Source of the DNA: Larimichthys crocea
Taxonomy: Eukaryota; Chordata; Actinopteri; Sciaenidae
Length of the DNA stretch: 64,000 bases
Reading direction: 5' to 3'
Assembly (NCBI RefSeq): GCF_000972845.2
Contig: NC_040028.1
Span: 9,556,038-9,620,037, forward strand
In this document: one piece after another, positions 13,216 through 26,015 of the stretch
Position numbering within the stretch: the stretch's first letter is position 1
How the letters are laid out: the number at the start of each line of letters is the position of its first letter
Translations under genes and position numbers: made by a program
The notes under the pieces: model-generated
Told to the model about the DNA's origin: nothing
The model's input: only the letters and a program-made list of their open reading frames with translations
Databases searched by the model: none

Positions 13216-15985
13216 CTTTGTCAAAGATTTTTTGAGGAATACAAGAATTATTTAATATCTCCAGTATGATTCACAGTAGTAAGTTTGCTATAATAATCCC
13301 TAAGGTCCATGTAACATACCAAGCTATGATAGGTATAAGAAGGATTAGTATTGCTATTATTACTGTCTAATAGTCATAAAACAAAAGACAAAAGACAACA
13401 CATATTTAGGTATCCTCACTAACAATGAGCGCAGATAGGCATTAAAAAGGAAATTGTTGAAGGATATGTACCTTTAAAGCTGCATTGCATTGATTAGGTA
13501 AAAGTCTATTTGGCAGTTTTCACTTGGTGGGTTGGAGGACGTAGAGCAGGTCGTTAGCATTACCTGTTACTCATTAGTAAATATTCTTATGGCTTGGCAT
13601 TAATACAAACATTTAAATTTCCGTTTCTTTCATTTCATTAACAGAAAACAGGTATAAATTAACATTTTAATGAATGTGTTAGCCAGCTGGCTCATTTTCA
13701 ACAAGTCCTCTTTAGCGAGATGTTTTGAAACCAATGAGGTGATGCCTAAAAGTTACACACAGAAGACCCTGAAGACAGCCATGGCGACAAAATAAACACT
13801 CTCAAGTGCAGTGCAGAGGCTATACAGAGCAACAGGGTGTTGCTTTCTTCGCAGAAAATGGTTAACTAAAAACATCATGTGATCTTTAAATTGAAACTTG
13901 TTTCAGTGTGTATATGAGACATATAATCGCATTTATGTGCTACATAAAACAGAATCTAGTAAGAATCTAAATGTGTTTCTGGCTGAGTCAGTCTCTCGAG
14001 TCTCTGCAAAATAAAATATGAAAAGGATTTCATTATGTACTGTATATATATATATATATACTGTATATCCTCACAAACATACTCACTGTACTGTGTGAAC
14101 ACTACATCAAACTAACGCTGACTAAAACTTTCCAACTGGGGACTAGTCAGCAAGATTCACGACACACACATGATTTACACTGATTGCCGAGTTAGTGTTC
14201 ACACTGCTCCTCTAACACATTCATTTCAATGAAAGCAAACACACTTTGTGAAGTAGCTCTTGCCATGACTACAGGAGAAAGAGTGAACATATGTGTGTGT
14301 GGGTGTATGTGCTGATATGTGAAACTCTGGGTTGTTATTGTCTCTTACTGTGGCTGTGAAGGAGGAAGTAATCCCTGCAGATTTCATTTTGTTCCACCAG
14401 GGGAGATTAACGATAACATTAGGTTGAAAGTTTTCCAGCTGGTTACTGTCAGCCCATCAACCGCTTACTGTCGACTTATTAAACAAAAATATCCAACATA
14501 CATCCTCTGAGTTCAGATATTTCTCTCTTTTACTAATTTTAGATTAGCTGAATTGCTTGTTAACTAATGCTTCAACTGACAGACAAAAACGAAAAAATAA
14601 AACTCACTAAAACCGTCTTGGTTAGACTTTTTCCCTCTTACTCATTCATCAGCTCAGTTTGGGTGTATTCTGCGGCTAAAACCAGTGTGTCAGCTCTCAC
14701 TCATTTTTCAGTGGCTGTAGATTAAATTAGCAAAGTAAACTGACGGGAATCGCCCAATAAAAAGAAACGTTGATAGACTTGCTCATAGGCGAACACTAAT
14801 ATCCAAAACTTGGAGTGATTTATGAATTATTTCAAGTTGTACAACAGTTAGTTCTGGCCAAGTAATCTGATTGGACAAAAGTCGTTTCATGAGTGCTGAA
14901 CATCACTGGGATGTTTAACTGCTTTACAGGTGTACCAATGACCGTTACATTAACCTTACATTAACAGCCAACATCTATCTTAGATTTAAACAAACTTTGT
15001 ACAACAAAGATAAACATATTACTACAAGTAGTTTAAAAACAGACACAACAACCTGCATACTGTTGTCAGATCAATACACAATATTTCATCAAACCAATAA
15101 TTAACAGCAGTCAACGTCAGTCAACCTTTAATGCTCAAAAGTGACCTCATTTCTTTTATAGTGGTGACTATGTTCAAAAATAAACATATTAGCAGTTTGG
15201 ATAAAACTAAAGCTCCTTGTGCTTTCTTGGGCCATTATTGCACCAAACCTCCTTTAAGAAAAATCCATATGTGATTGTGGAAACACAAAATACAGGAAAT
15301 ACAAGATAGAGGATGTCATTTGCCGACAATCTTTTTTTGTCAATTTAGCATAAATACAATCCATAAAGATAAACTGTATTTTTGTCCAAACTTAACATTT
15401 TGGATTTTGTCGCCTCAATGGCTCAAGGACTTGCTGATATTCAGTTTCTCCTATGTGATGCTTTACAGAGTGTGGACTGTCTCTTTCTTCGAATGATATT
15501 TCTTTCTGTCAGTGGTCGAAGTAGGTTGACGTCTGTCTGTCTGTCTTGTCAGTCAGTATGTTTGCTCCAGAGGCGTATTGACAACTATTAGAGAAATTGC
15601 TCCAAAAAAAATCGTTAGGATCTTCAACGTCTAGCAGCCAAATTTCCGCAATATCATGCTTTCCCTCAGGGTGAATGTTTTCATTTGGGATACTCCATGA
15701 GCTTTCATCTAGGTTACAGTACAGAGAAGTAAGACAGCACAAGAAAGACGAGGATGAGTGAGAAGAGAGTCGGGAAGTGTGACACCTTTTAGCTTAGCTG
15801 GAGTGATGTGCCGAGAGAGTGAAGGAAGAGAGGAGACGTGGAGGAGGAGGAGGAGGTACGAGGGAGTGAAGGAGAGGTGAAGACAAGGTTGAGATGAATG
15901 AACTCCTGGTAGCTGCCGGCTAGACTCATGCATGTGTGTATCTGTGTGTGTGTGTGTGTGTCTATACACAGTGAGTGGTGTTGTG

Positions 15986-16070
15986 TTTCTCGTCTTCCTA
16001 CTTCTCAGAAACTGCCAGTCTGTGCGTTGTTTCTCGTCTTCCTACTTCTCAGAAACTGCCAGTCTGTGCG
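15986..16070 (+). repeat. 44-bp tandem duplication next to TG repeats
   Basis: TTTCTCGTCTTCCTACTTCT, continuing through CAGAAACTGCCAGTCTGTGC, occurs at 15986 and again at 16030 with no mismatch over about 41 bases. A TG microsatellite flanks each side. Confidence 0.9.
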
Positions 16071-16077
16071 TGTGTGT

Positions 16078-16093
16078 CTGTCTGTGTGTGTGT

Positions 16094-16130
<37 letters not shown>
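16078..16130 (+). repeat. TG/TCTG microsatellite
   Basis: TG repeat with CTGT interruptions, right after the 44-bp duplication. Further TG at 16483-16510 and CA at 16658-16679. Confidence 0.92.
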
Positions 16131-16131
<1 letters not shown>

Positions 16132-19100
16132 ACTTCACCTGGGGTGTGTGTTGTATCATGAATTATAGATGGAAAGTGAATCAATAGTGCACTGAATTAC
16201 TGCCAGACAGCCTGTGTGTGTGTGTGCGTGTGTGTCCAGTGTGTGCGTTTGGATGTGCTGATGTTTGCATTAGGGTGGTTGCATGTTGACATAATTTGTT
16301 GTTTTACATTGTATATGTTCAAATGAATGCTGAATATTTACTGATTCTTCCCGAACAACCCTTGGAAGTTTGTGTGTCTTTTGAACATTTTTTCGGCTAT
16401 TTTTACTTGAATCATTTAATAAAATCTCAGGAAATTAACGTTATCTCGACCTACGGGTAATAACTTTCTTTCTGTGCATGAATGTGTGTGTGTGTGTGTG
16501 TGTGTGTGTTTGTGTTGTACTTGAGTTTCTGCTCCAATAAAACGGCACAGCATGATAAAATGCCGCTCTCACAGCAGAGTGGAAAAAGACCTCTGCAGAT
16601 TTACTATGCTATTACCACATACACATACACAAACTCTCACTCTCTCTTTCTCACACACAGTCTCACACACACACACACATTTGGTGAGGGGGGGAAAGAA
16701 AGAAAAAAAAGAAGTTGTAATGGCCCAGTGCCCCTCCAAGGACGGGTAAGCAAGAGAAGAGCGAGCACAGTAATCACAGTTAAAGAGAGAGTGTGTGCGC
16801 ATCTGTAGGGAGGTGAATAGACTTCAGGGGACAGAAAACGGTTCGGTGCTGGAAAAATGGATGGGCATATGAGCGGAGTGGAACATCCTGTCCCATCCAC
16901 TATCCTTCACACATACAGACACTGGCTTGGCTTAGGAATGTTAGTGTTGCCGAGCATTAGAGTCGACAGATGAGTGAATCCAGGATACCGAATGTGTTCC
17001 AGCACTCCAAACGAGACCATTTAGTCCCTTCAATTCCTTATTTCCTTCAAAGCTCACTTAACCTGAAGCTCCCCTCACATCCTCTACCCGGTATGCAAAT
17101 GTTGCCTTTTGAAGTGAAACATCAAAAACTGAGTCTTGGCCCTCAACAGACAGCGTGCATATTACTGTAATGCCCATGCAGAGCGGTGAAATTAAAATGA
17201 ATATCTCTGCTGTTTTATTATGTATTTGAAAGTAATGTCAAGAACTCCTCTATACACAGCTGTAAAAGTGTTTGGTAATACTTTGTGGGTGTATATTAGT
17301 TTACTTGGCTTTTGGTTCTATTTGTGCAGCATATATATACTTTACATATTAATACATTTTTGTATTCATTTGTAAACTCTGCATAGGCGCATACGGGAGC
17401 CTCAGAGGTGTGTATGTAAGTCTTGTAACAGTTAATATATTAAACTCATTTTTGTGCAGCTGCACAAAGTGTAATGTGTAATGTAATGCAGGCAAGTCCC
17501 GTTTTCCAGAGGATCATAAATTCTTTGTTCTCTTTGGTTTTTGGGTTTCTCAGCTTGTGCCAGAGTGCAAAACAACAGACTGAATCGTTACTTATGATTT
17601 TTATGTGCAACGATAGAGTGACATTTATCCGCTCAGATGACAAATGGGGGCTCTTATGTCTTGAAAGATGATTTCAGCTTCCAAGATTCAAACCAGAATA
17701 TTAGTTTCCTTATATAAAAAAAATGTTTCAGTGTGTCATAGCATGGTGATGAAAGTAGCAGATGGGATTGACCATGATTTTGTGCTAACACACCCATGTA
17801 TGATAATTTATTCATTCTGATCCGAGACTGTATGCAAGAGTGCCACAGGTGCACCAGGTGCCATTGGCAAGAAAAGTGCTAAAACTGCACCGGCACGGCT
17901 TCAGGCTCTGTGTGCCTTTTATCCACGCCTTTATTCATAAAAATAGAGCCTACTGTAATTTAATGTATTAAAGCAATCTGGAAATTTCTTTCCAGATTTT
18001 GAGGACAGTAAGAAGTCACTCGCCTTGTGAGCTTCATTATCAGTATGAGATTTGAGTCTCAAAGACATCCGCTGGGAATGGACTGAGCCCGGCAGCTGTA
18101 AGAGCGAATCAGCCTCAGACGATGATGATAAAGAGCAGCAATGTATTTTGACTTTGGTTTCTCTTATCTTTTTAAACTGCGTGAACATCTACTTAACTAG
18201 AAGCGGACAGGCCAGTGAGAACTACATCTGTCCAGTCAGTCGGTCAAAGGTTCAATCGGGCGATGCCCCTAGCCTTGGAAACCTCTTGACACTGAAGCTC
18301 TTTGTACACACTCAGTCCTTTATCGGTTTCTAGACAGGATGCATTCAGTCACAGTACTGCTGTGTGCTCCAATACACAATCACTATACGGTACATGTGTA
18401 ATATGGCAGATAAATAGAGAGCGAAGTCATGACGTTACATTCAGGCTAGCTTCGGTACCTCATTGCATGTATTCCTCCACTTCAGCAGTTGCTGTAAGAA
18501 ATTAAACTGTTGATGATTTTAACAAAGTTAAAAACAGCAATTACTTTATACGCAGAAACAAAAAACTACAGCTGGCATTAAAAGAACCATAATCCTGGCA
18601 ACATAATTGTAACTTGGCTTCATCCATATCTATGAAACTCATCAACATTTAGCCTGTGAATGTCTCGGGCTCATGGGAGACGTGTTTAGCAAAAGCCACT
18701 AAAAACACAAATATTGAATGTACAACACCAATTCATTTTTTCCCCCCAAATGACTACAGTCCTTTTCTAAACATACGAAACAAGCCACAAGACATAGTGT
18801 TGAGAAAAACTCTGTCCAGGCTGGATTTATAGCTATAAGAGAAGTAAAATAAACCAGTTTATTTTCTTCTTGGGATGATATGACCTGTTAAAATGAACCT
18901 CCACGCCTGAACAATGTTTGTCTCAGAAACACAGGAAAGTGGAAGGAAATGAAATGACCTGATGTGTTTAATATGGTGCAGGATATCTGGTTCACTGCAG
19001 CAGCTTCATCCACAGACAGATCTGTGCCGACTCCGCTCTGAGCAGGAACACCAGCGACAAGGCAGTTTCCAGTTATAGAAGTGATGCAGGTAGCCCCAGT

Positions 19101-19934
19101 GACTCTTGACCACAGCAGAGGAAACTACAGAGCAGTGTGCCAATACGAAGCATCACGCCTCATGTTGTCAATTTTGATTTGGAAACCACTTCATCCTGGT
19201 TTTCGCTCAGCTCTCTATTTTGTTAACTTTAATTTTTTTCATTAGGAAAACTACTCTAGTCATAAGTAATGACTTGACAGAGGTAAGAGAGATAAATAGA
19301 GATAGAATACAAATAAACAGACAAAGGACAATAAATTATAATCTAATTTGTACATTCAAACAAGATAAACATAACAAAAGAGAAAGAGTATTTACTGTGA
19401 CTGTGATGTGCTGACACTCACCAGATGTTCTCTTATTGGTCACATCAGTGCTGACCACCAAACAATAAAGCCGCATTCTCCTAAACCTCAACAACAGTCA
19501 CCTCCATTTCACAGTCCATGAAGTTTCTCCTTTTGATTCTCCCTTTCAAATATATACATAGATTTACACATATAGATTTATCCATAAATATGTTCACAGC
19601 AGCTGTTTCATTAGTGTGCAGATGGTTAAAAAGTATAAGCAGATTTCTCCTTTTAGTGCTCAAACCTTCCTGCCGAATCTCATGTTTGTAATGTAGCCCC
19701 TGGTCCAGACATTTGACACCGAGGGAAACGTAATGTCACATGTTTAGTGGAAGTGTTTAGTGGAGGTGAAAGTAAAGGCACACAAGAGAACGTCATTGGT
19801 GCATTTTTTGCTGGTTGTACATTTAATAGACCGCCTCTCCCAAAAGTGTTACTGCTGACACATCACGCGTTGCCATGTTTTTAGCCTCTGTTTTTAAATC
19901 ATATTAAGCAGAACATAGGATGGAAACAGGTTTT

Positions 19935-20082
19935 CTTGATCCCCAAAGTCAGCATGATTAATTTTCTGCCCGCCGTGGACATCTGTAGAAAATGTCATCA
20001 GAATCTATCCAGTTGTTGTTAGGATCTGGACCAGCAAACAGATCAATTGACAGAGTGACAGACCCCTAGTGTTGCTAAAAAT
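19935..20082 (+). repeat. Dispersed teleost repeat, family R2, diverged copy
   Basis: CCCCAAAGTCAGCATGATTA, then CATCAGAATCTATCCAGTTG and GGATCTGGACCAGC, follow the order of family R2, more diverged than the copy at 45490. Confidence 0.5.
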
Positions 20083-21252
20083 ATCATCATATCATCAAAT
20101 ATCAGCTATTAGCTTTTTACTAGATAACAAGCATCTTCCTTTTGTAGGTGTATTCACATTTTGTAGAGTCTGGCTTTGAAATACAGTCTCTAAGTGAGGT
20201 AAGTAAAATCAATGCATCAAAGCTTTTGTCTTTATAATGGGGGACCACAGGGGGATATGCAGTAGCTGCATAAAGATTGCAGCTCTCATGGGTGACATTA
20301 TTAACTTTTCCCAAAGTGCAGTACGACACCAGCAGTTGTCTCAGCTAAGGAGGCTGTTGTCAAGTTAAATTTATGTCCTTATTAGACCCAATGCTGAATT
20401 TGAGTATTCAGGTTAATTTATTCAAAGTGAGACATAATATTTGAAAGAATCCCCAAGAGACTCCCCCCAATATATAGATGTAGTTTTGTGCTTTACACTG
20501 CTGAAGAGGACGAGACATTTAACTGTGTGACTAGCCAGAAAAAACAGATTAATCTTCTGTGGAAGAAGAAGAAAAAAAAAAGACTAATACAGGAGTTCAG
20601 CACATTCAGCGGACACACCCCCGCAGTCCTGGAGCTGAGAATACTGCTCTTTTTTTTTTTTTTTACCCGATTTTGACACCTGATTTCATAAACTTGTTGA
20701 TATTTTTTATCATTCATATTTGGTTGGTTTCTTCTTTGGTCTGACAAACTCAGAGCACGTATTTATTCTTACTTTACACAGACTTTAAAATACTAATTTA
20801 GCTGTTGGTGTTTGAGACATTCTGGACAATGTCATGGTACAGATGTAAGATATAATAGTATAGTATAGTATTACAATAGTTTTAATGATTGAGTCATGAC
20901 AGTTTGCAAAGCTTGGTGTGAAATTAAAGACATACCAAGAAGAAAAGTGAATGAAACAAACTAGATAAACAACAACAAAGAAAACAACAATGCTTTGTTG
21001 GCATTGAATGATTGGCGTAAATGGCTTAATGTTAATTTTAGACTGCATTTTATTGAGTTAAAGTTCTTGTGTGACTTCTTGTTTTTAGCATTTAAACATT
21101 TCTACGCAGTAAAATGGTTATATTCCTAAAGTTAACAAAAAAAAAAGTATCTGTTGGGGGATATCAGTGCTGAAACTCGGGTTTCAAGAACCTAGTCTTC
21201 TGCAGCACAGCAATCCGCTCATAGATCCATCAATCATACTTGGTCAACCCCT

Positions 21253-21259
21253 TGTGTGT

Positions 21260-21295
<36 letters not shown>

Positions 21296-21370
21296 CTTAC
21301 AGGCCTTGTTGAATGGAGCAGTCATTCCCATGTTAGACAAGTCACCTCCCTGTACCTTATGGCTACAGTC

Positions 21371-21425
<55 letters not shown>

Positions 21426-21535
21426 AGAGACTGGAACAGATGGGAGTCTCAGCAGTGGTTGATGGAGGGACTTGTGTGTTTGTGTGTATGTCCCCAAGGG
21501 CAGGGGACTCTCTGTCACACACACATGCACGCACG

Positions 21536-21568
<33 letters not shown>

Positions 21569-21575
21569 ACACACA
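21253..21575. repeat. Cluster of opposed TG and CA microsatellites
   Basis: TG at 21253-21292, CA at 21372-21423, and CA with GCAC interruptions at 21515-21575. The TG and CA blocks are mutually complementary. All the long frames here on either strand are repeat translations. Confidence 0.93.
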
Positions 21576-24500
21576 CTCCTTCTGTCCATTGCTGAGATAC
21601 ACAAACACTAATTATTGCACCACAGGGGTGAAAGAGCATTCTCAATAAAAAATGTGTGTGCGTGTGTTTTGGCTGACGATAATATAGTGCCACTGCCAGG
21701 TACAAGACTAAGAAACCCTTTTCACACGTGTAGGATGCAACAATCCTGGCTTGGTTTTTGCCGTTCACACAGTTCCACTGTTTGCACATGAAGTGACTGT
21801 TCTGTATAGATTAGTTTCTCTCCTCATGGTGATGGCAGCACAGCAGGAAAATACTGGTGAGTTGAAATATAATGACACCAACACTGTTATCTCTGCAGCC
21901 TGCTTCATTGATGGGTTTTAAACTTGCAGGCAAATGGCTGAGTATTGCTTCAGCACCCAAGCCAGATAGATAATGTCTCCACACTGCGATAATAAATCCT
22001 CAGTTCAGTTTCATCATTTATAAAGTATGTTGGCTATTTGACACAGCCTGACAGACAGCACCCAATCCACTGTGGTTAAAATTAGCGAGACATCTCAGGT
22101 TTTTGCAGAATCTTTCATTTAATTCCCTATGTGTTGTTGATTCTGTAGGTTTAGCAGTTTTCACGGATTACCAATTGTAGGAAGTTAAATTAAAGCTGAA
22201 AACTTTTGTGAGGCGGATTTCCAAGGGATTTTTTTTGTACCCTGCTCTTCAACAAAAGAAAAACATTCAAGGATAAGTCAGCTTAAAATATATCTCATTA
22301 AATTGCAGCTGGAATTGCTTAATCTACAGTATTTCATGTATTTTATTTCCCTGTGAATATAAATGTTGAATTTACACTACTGTCTTAAGAAGGTGACACA
22401 AAATACACAGCAATATTTATACAGTATATGAAATATATATGAATTGTATATGTATATGTTTATACTATGTATGTACATTAAGTTAGTTAGGTATCTAGAC
22501 TGTTACAGCCTTGTGCGCGCAGTATCTATTAATGCTGGCGCCTCATGTTCTCACTTTCGCTGTCAAGGAAGACTTACAGAAATGTTACAAGCTCCTTTGC
22601 AAATTAGTAAAGTGAATTTTCCAGTGGCTCAGGATACTTTTTAAAAATAATGCCGACAAGTAAACTTTCCAGAACATTTATGGAGTAAAGTAAAGCATGT
22701 GTTAAAGGGGCTTTTATAGTGCTGTAAAGACACTAAGCACAAGGCACCAACACTGCCGTAGACACTCAAGATGCCCAGCGGGAAGAACAAAAAAGGGGGA
22801 GGTAAAAGAAGAGTTCAAATGAAGAGAAATGAAAGAAGAAAGGTGCATATACTGCAATTTCATACTCACATTTTTCTAAGTCGTCTTTTACCTTGAAATT
22901 CAAGGTCTAATAGTATCTCATTTTGATTCTTGTTTGAAAAGCAGACACACCACTACAATACACAACACATCTTATGTAGCAGTTATTATATTTGACCCTG
23001 GAAGGAATATGCGTATTATCAAGTATATATTTGAATGTTTAGTAAGGAGTGATACCAGCCGTGGTGCACATGAAGTTTTTCCAGTTGGAAAAATAAATAT
23101 ATGTGAGTTTGGGGAGAACTTTCTTGCAGTGACAAATCTGCTGATTTTCTAACATCACAACTTGCACTGTGTTTGATCAGCTATCCATGGGAATAACTAG
23201 AGTTATACAATAATCAGACAATAAAACTGGCCCATTGTTAAGATTCAGGTGGGATATTTTTCCTTTTTAAAACACTGGCCTCCCTAATGCACCTTGACCT
23301 TCCTGCTCCAGGCTCAGTGAGAGACAGACGGCAGCCTGCCCCTAGTTTGAGGTGATGCCTTCGGCAGAGAGCGCTCAGCCTGCTCCCTCCTCCAGGCGTT
23401 AAGCATCAAACCCAGCGGGTCCTTGTTGAGGCCCTCCAGCAGCCTCTAGGAGGTTATCCCAGTCTATTATAATAATAATACTGATGAATAAATAGAAATA
23501 AAAGGGAGAGGGAAGACCGTCAAGGAGGCAGTCTGGAAGAGAGAGTGGTAGAGGCTGAGAGGGAGCACAGGTCTTCTCCTTCCTCTCCTCTCTTCTATCC
23601 CCCCGAGACACCAAGACTCTTCCTTTTATATTGCCCTTCTTCTATGGGAAACTTTTCTAATAGCCAGACATCAAGCAAATGCAGCAGCACAAGGCATAGC
23701 AGCCAGCCAATATTACTTACTAGTCCAACTGCAAGAAGCCCAGCTGAGCGTCTGTCTTTGTGCCCTTTATTTTATGAAGACTCACTTAAAGTCAGTCCCA
23801 GATTTACTGGCCTCTTTCTCTGTCACCCTCCCCTTTTCTCTCCTTAGCTTCTCCCCCCTTATCCTCTTTGGTCTCTCTGCCTCTTCTATTATGACCATGG
23901 TGGCTGCTGAGCCCTGTTACATTTACCATTGGCCCAGCTGCGGTTCTGGAACAACACCGCCTCTGCCCACCGTCAGCATTCCTGGGCCTGAGGACCTCCT
24001 CTTCCCGGTGGTCCAAAATGCCTGTGGTACACCCACTCACCCACCCACACTCCTCCGGTGTGCTAAACTCACAGCCCAGCTAACAAACTAATCTAACAGC
24101 AGCTATAGTTTGCATGAATTTACTGTCCGTCAGGAAAACAGTCGTTTAAAACCTGTTATTTTATAGTAAAAATGATACATAATGGGGCTTTAAGGTAATC
24201 AGACAAGACCTGATACTTGAAGGATATCAGTAAAATGTTTGTAGACAACATATTTTATTTGTTTTCCGTGAACAGCAGTATATTTCAAACTTGTTTCTGG
24301 TTACGTTTAGGCAATGACAGCACATGGTTATGATTAGGGGAGAGATCATGGAGCAGCAGTGACCGGTGTATTTTATTGGCAACCACAAACTCTTCCTAAT
24401 GTTACCCAAAGTGCTTTTGTTGCTTCAACCCGATGCTGGTCTCTGGTGTCCTGTGCTTTGTTCTCTCTGCGGTACAAAAATGTAGCACTTTCTTCACTCC

Positions 24501-24859
24501 CAAAAAACATCGCCTGCGAACACAATCCAGGCAGCGGTAATGTATCTTACCGCAATGTAATTGGGAAAAGAAATTTGTAGTATATAGATGTAATTTTTTG
24601 TGACAGGGACCCAACCGCGGAACATACAATCACAGGTCTGCTTCTCTCTTCTCATCGTCTGCTATATATTTTCCTCCTCCGTCACCTCCGTTTTAATCCC
24701 TCCTGTTTGTTGTATCACTGCTCTGCTCTTTTCCACTTTCCTATCTTCTCTTTCTCCTCCAACTAATGTTTTTGCTGTCTTCTTTTTCTCTCTCTCTCTC
24801 TGTCTCTCTCTCATCTTAGAGGTGCAATGCTTACTGTTTATATTTTATCTTGTTATAAT

Positions 24860-25270
24860 GCTTTGGTCTATAGGCCCCTTAGATTTAATTAAGAGTAAAC
24901 TTAATAGTGTGCTTCTAACTTTGTGGCAACAGTTTGTAGAAGGCGCCTTATTTCAACATTACGATGCCTCTGCACACAAAGGTCAGGTCCATAAAGAAAT
25001 AGTTTTCTCAGTTTGATGTGGAAGAACTTGACAGCCCAAAGCCCTAACCTCTACTCCATTGCCATTGGGATGAATTGGGATGACTACGGCCTTATCGCCC
25101 AACATCAGGGCTGACCTCACTCTTGTGGATGAATGGGAGCAAATCCCTGCAGCCAGGTGTCAAATTCTTGTGGAGAGCCTGAAACCAGAAGAGTGGGGGT
25201 TGTTATAGCAGTAGATTATAGCACATGGTTTTGAGATGAGATGTTCCGCAATGATCCTATAGAATATCCA
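24860..25270 (+). mobile_element. Tc1/mariner-like transposase relic (3' half)
   Basis: The translated fragments VLLTLWQQFVEGALFQHYDA, HKGQVHKEIVFSV, then LSPNIRADLTLVDEWEQIPA and LVESL follow, in order but broken by stops and frameshifts, the C-terminal DDE part of fish Tc1-like transposases. The last part (motifs near EWEQIPAA) is the most recognisable. Several stops show that it is dead. The terminal inverted repeats were not identified with confidence. Confidence 0.78.
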
Positions 25271-25537
25271 CTTTGTCACTTCATGTGCCTTGGATGAATC
25301 TGAGAGATATTTGATCTCAAAAGAAGCTATGTGTGAATGCATCCATCTCTCCCGGTCTGCCCCATGTGATAATGGGAGCTAAAGTTACACTGAAATTAGT
25401 GGTTATTCTCTCTGTGGTGAGTCAGGGCAGAACAACGGCCCCAGTTATTTGTATGGGTGAGAGAGTGGTGTAAGTTTTTAATATGTTTCTGTTAGTCTAT
25501 TGATGCATGTTACCCAAGCAGCAACCTCTGTGGCTGT

Positions 25538-26015
25538 GAAATGAAGCCAATGCGGTAGTGCCAAAAACTCAAATGGCCACTTAAGGCTGGCTACAGAATG
25601 AGTCAATCTCTATAAGCCCCCATGTTGAAATGTACAACTCCACAGCTGGGATAAACATGTTTGCAGCCTGGTACAAAACAAAACTGTTTTAGTCTCTATA
25701 GCTAATTTCCACGTTCATGACAACTGTACTGAGTCTGGATATCTTTTTAACTCACCATTTCAAATTATATTAAGGCTTAAAGTTATGCAGAATTAACAGC
25801 ATGGCCTCTTGTCACAGGTGGCTTGTTTGAGCAACCAGGCTTCATTCAGCCCACCTCAGGTTCACATGTTTGTCATTTTTATATTAGCCAGGAAGAAACA
25901 GAGACAGGATTGCTAAGATGGCGACAGCCAGAGCCACCACACTTCACAGCGGCTCTTCCGAAAACTGGGGGTGACATCACGGATACGATATCCATGTTCT
26001 ATACTGTCTATGGTG
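25538..26015 (+). repeat. Dispersed teleost repeat, family R1, long copy
   Basis: From AATGAAGCCAATGCGGTAGT to ATACTGTCTATGGTG. The core AAATTATATTAAGGCTTAAA (near 25760) also occurs at 48219 and, inverted, near 8800. I recognise it as a frequent fish repeat without knowing its class. The short frame inside is not a gene. Confidence 0.72.

Noticed and set aside
21167..21789. Several open frames of 80-155 codons on both strands
   Set aside because: They are translations of TG/CA microsatellites (His-Thr or Cys-Val runs) and encode nothing recognisable.
24600..25016. A 138-codon plus-strand frame with hydrophobic runs, suggesting a membrane protein
   Set aside because: The first part is a CT-rich intron stretch and the last part is a Tc1-like transposase relic. 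The hydrophobic look comes from composition.
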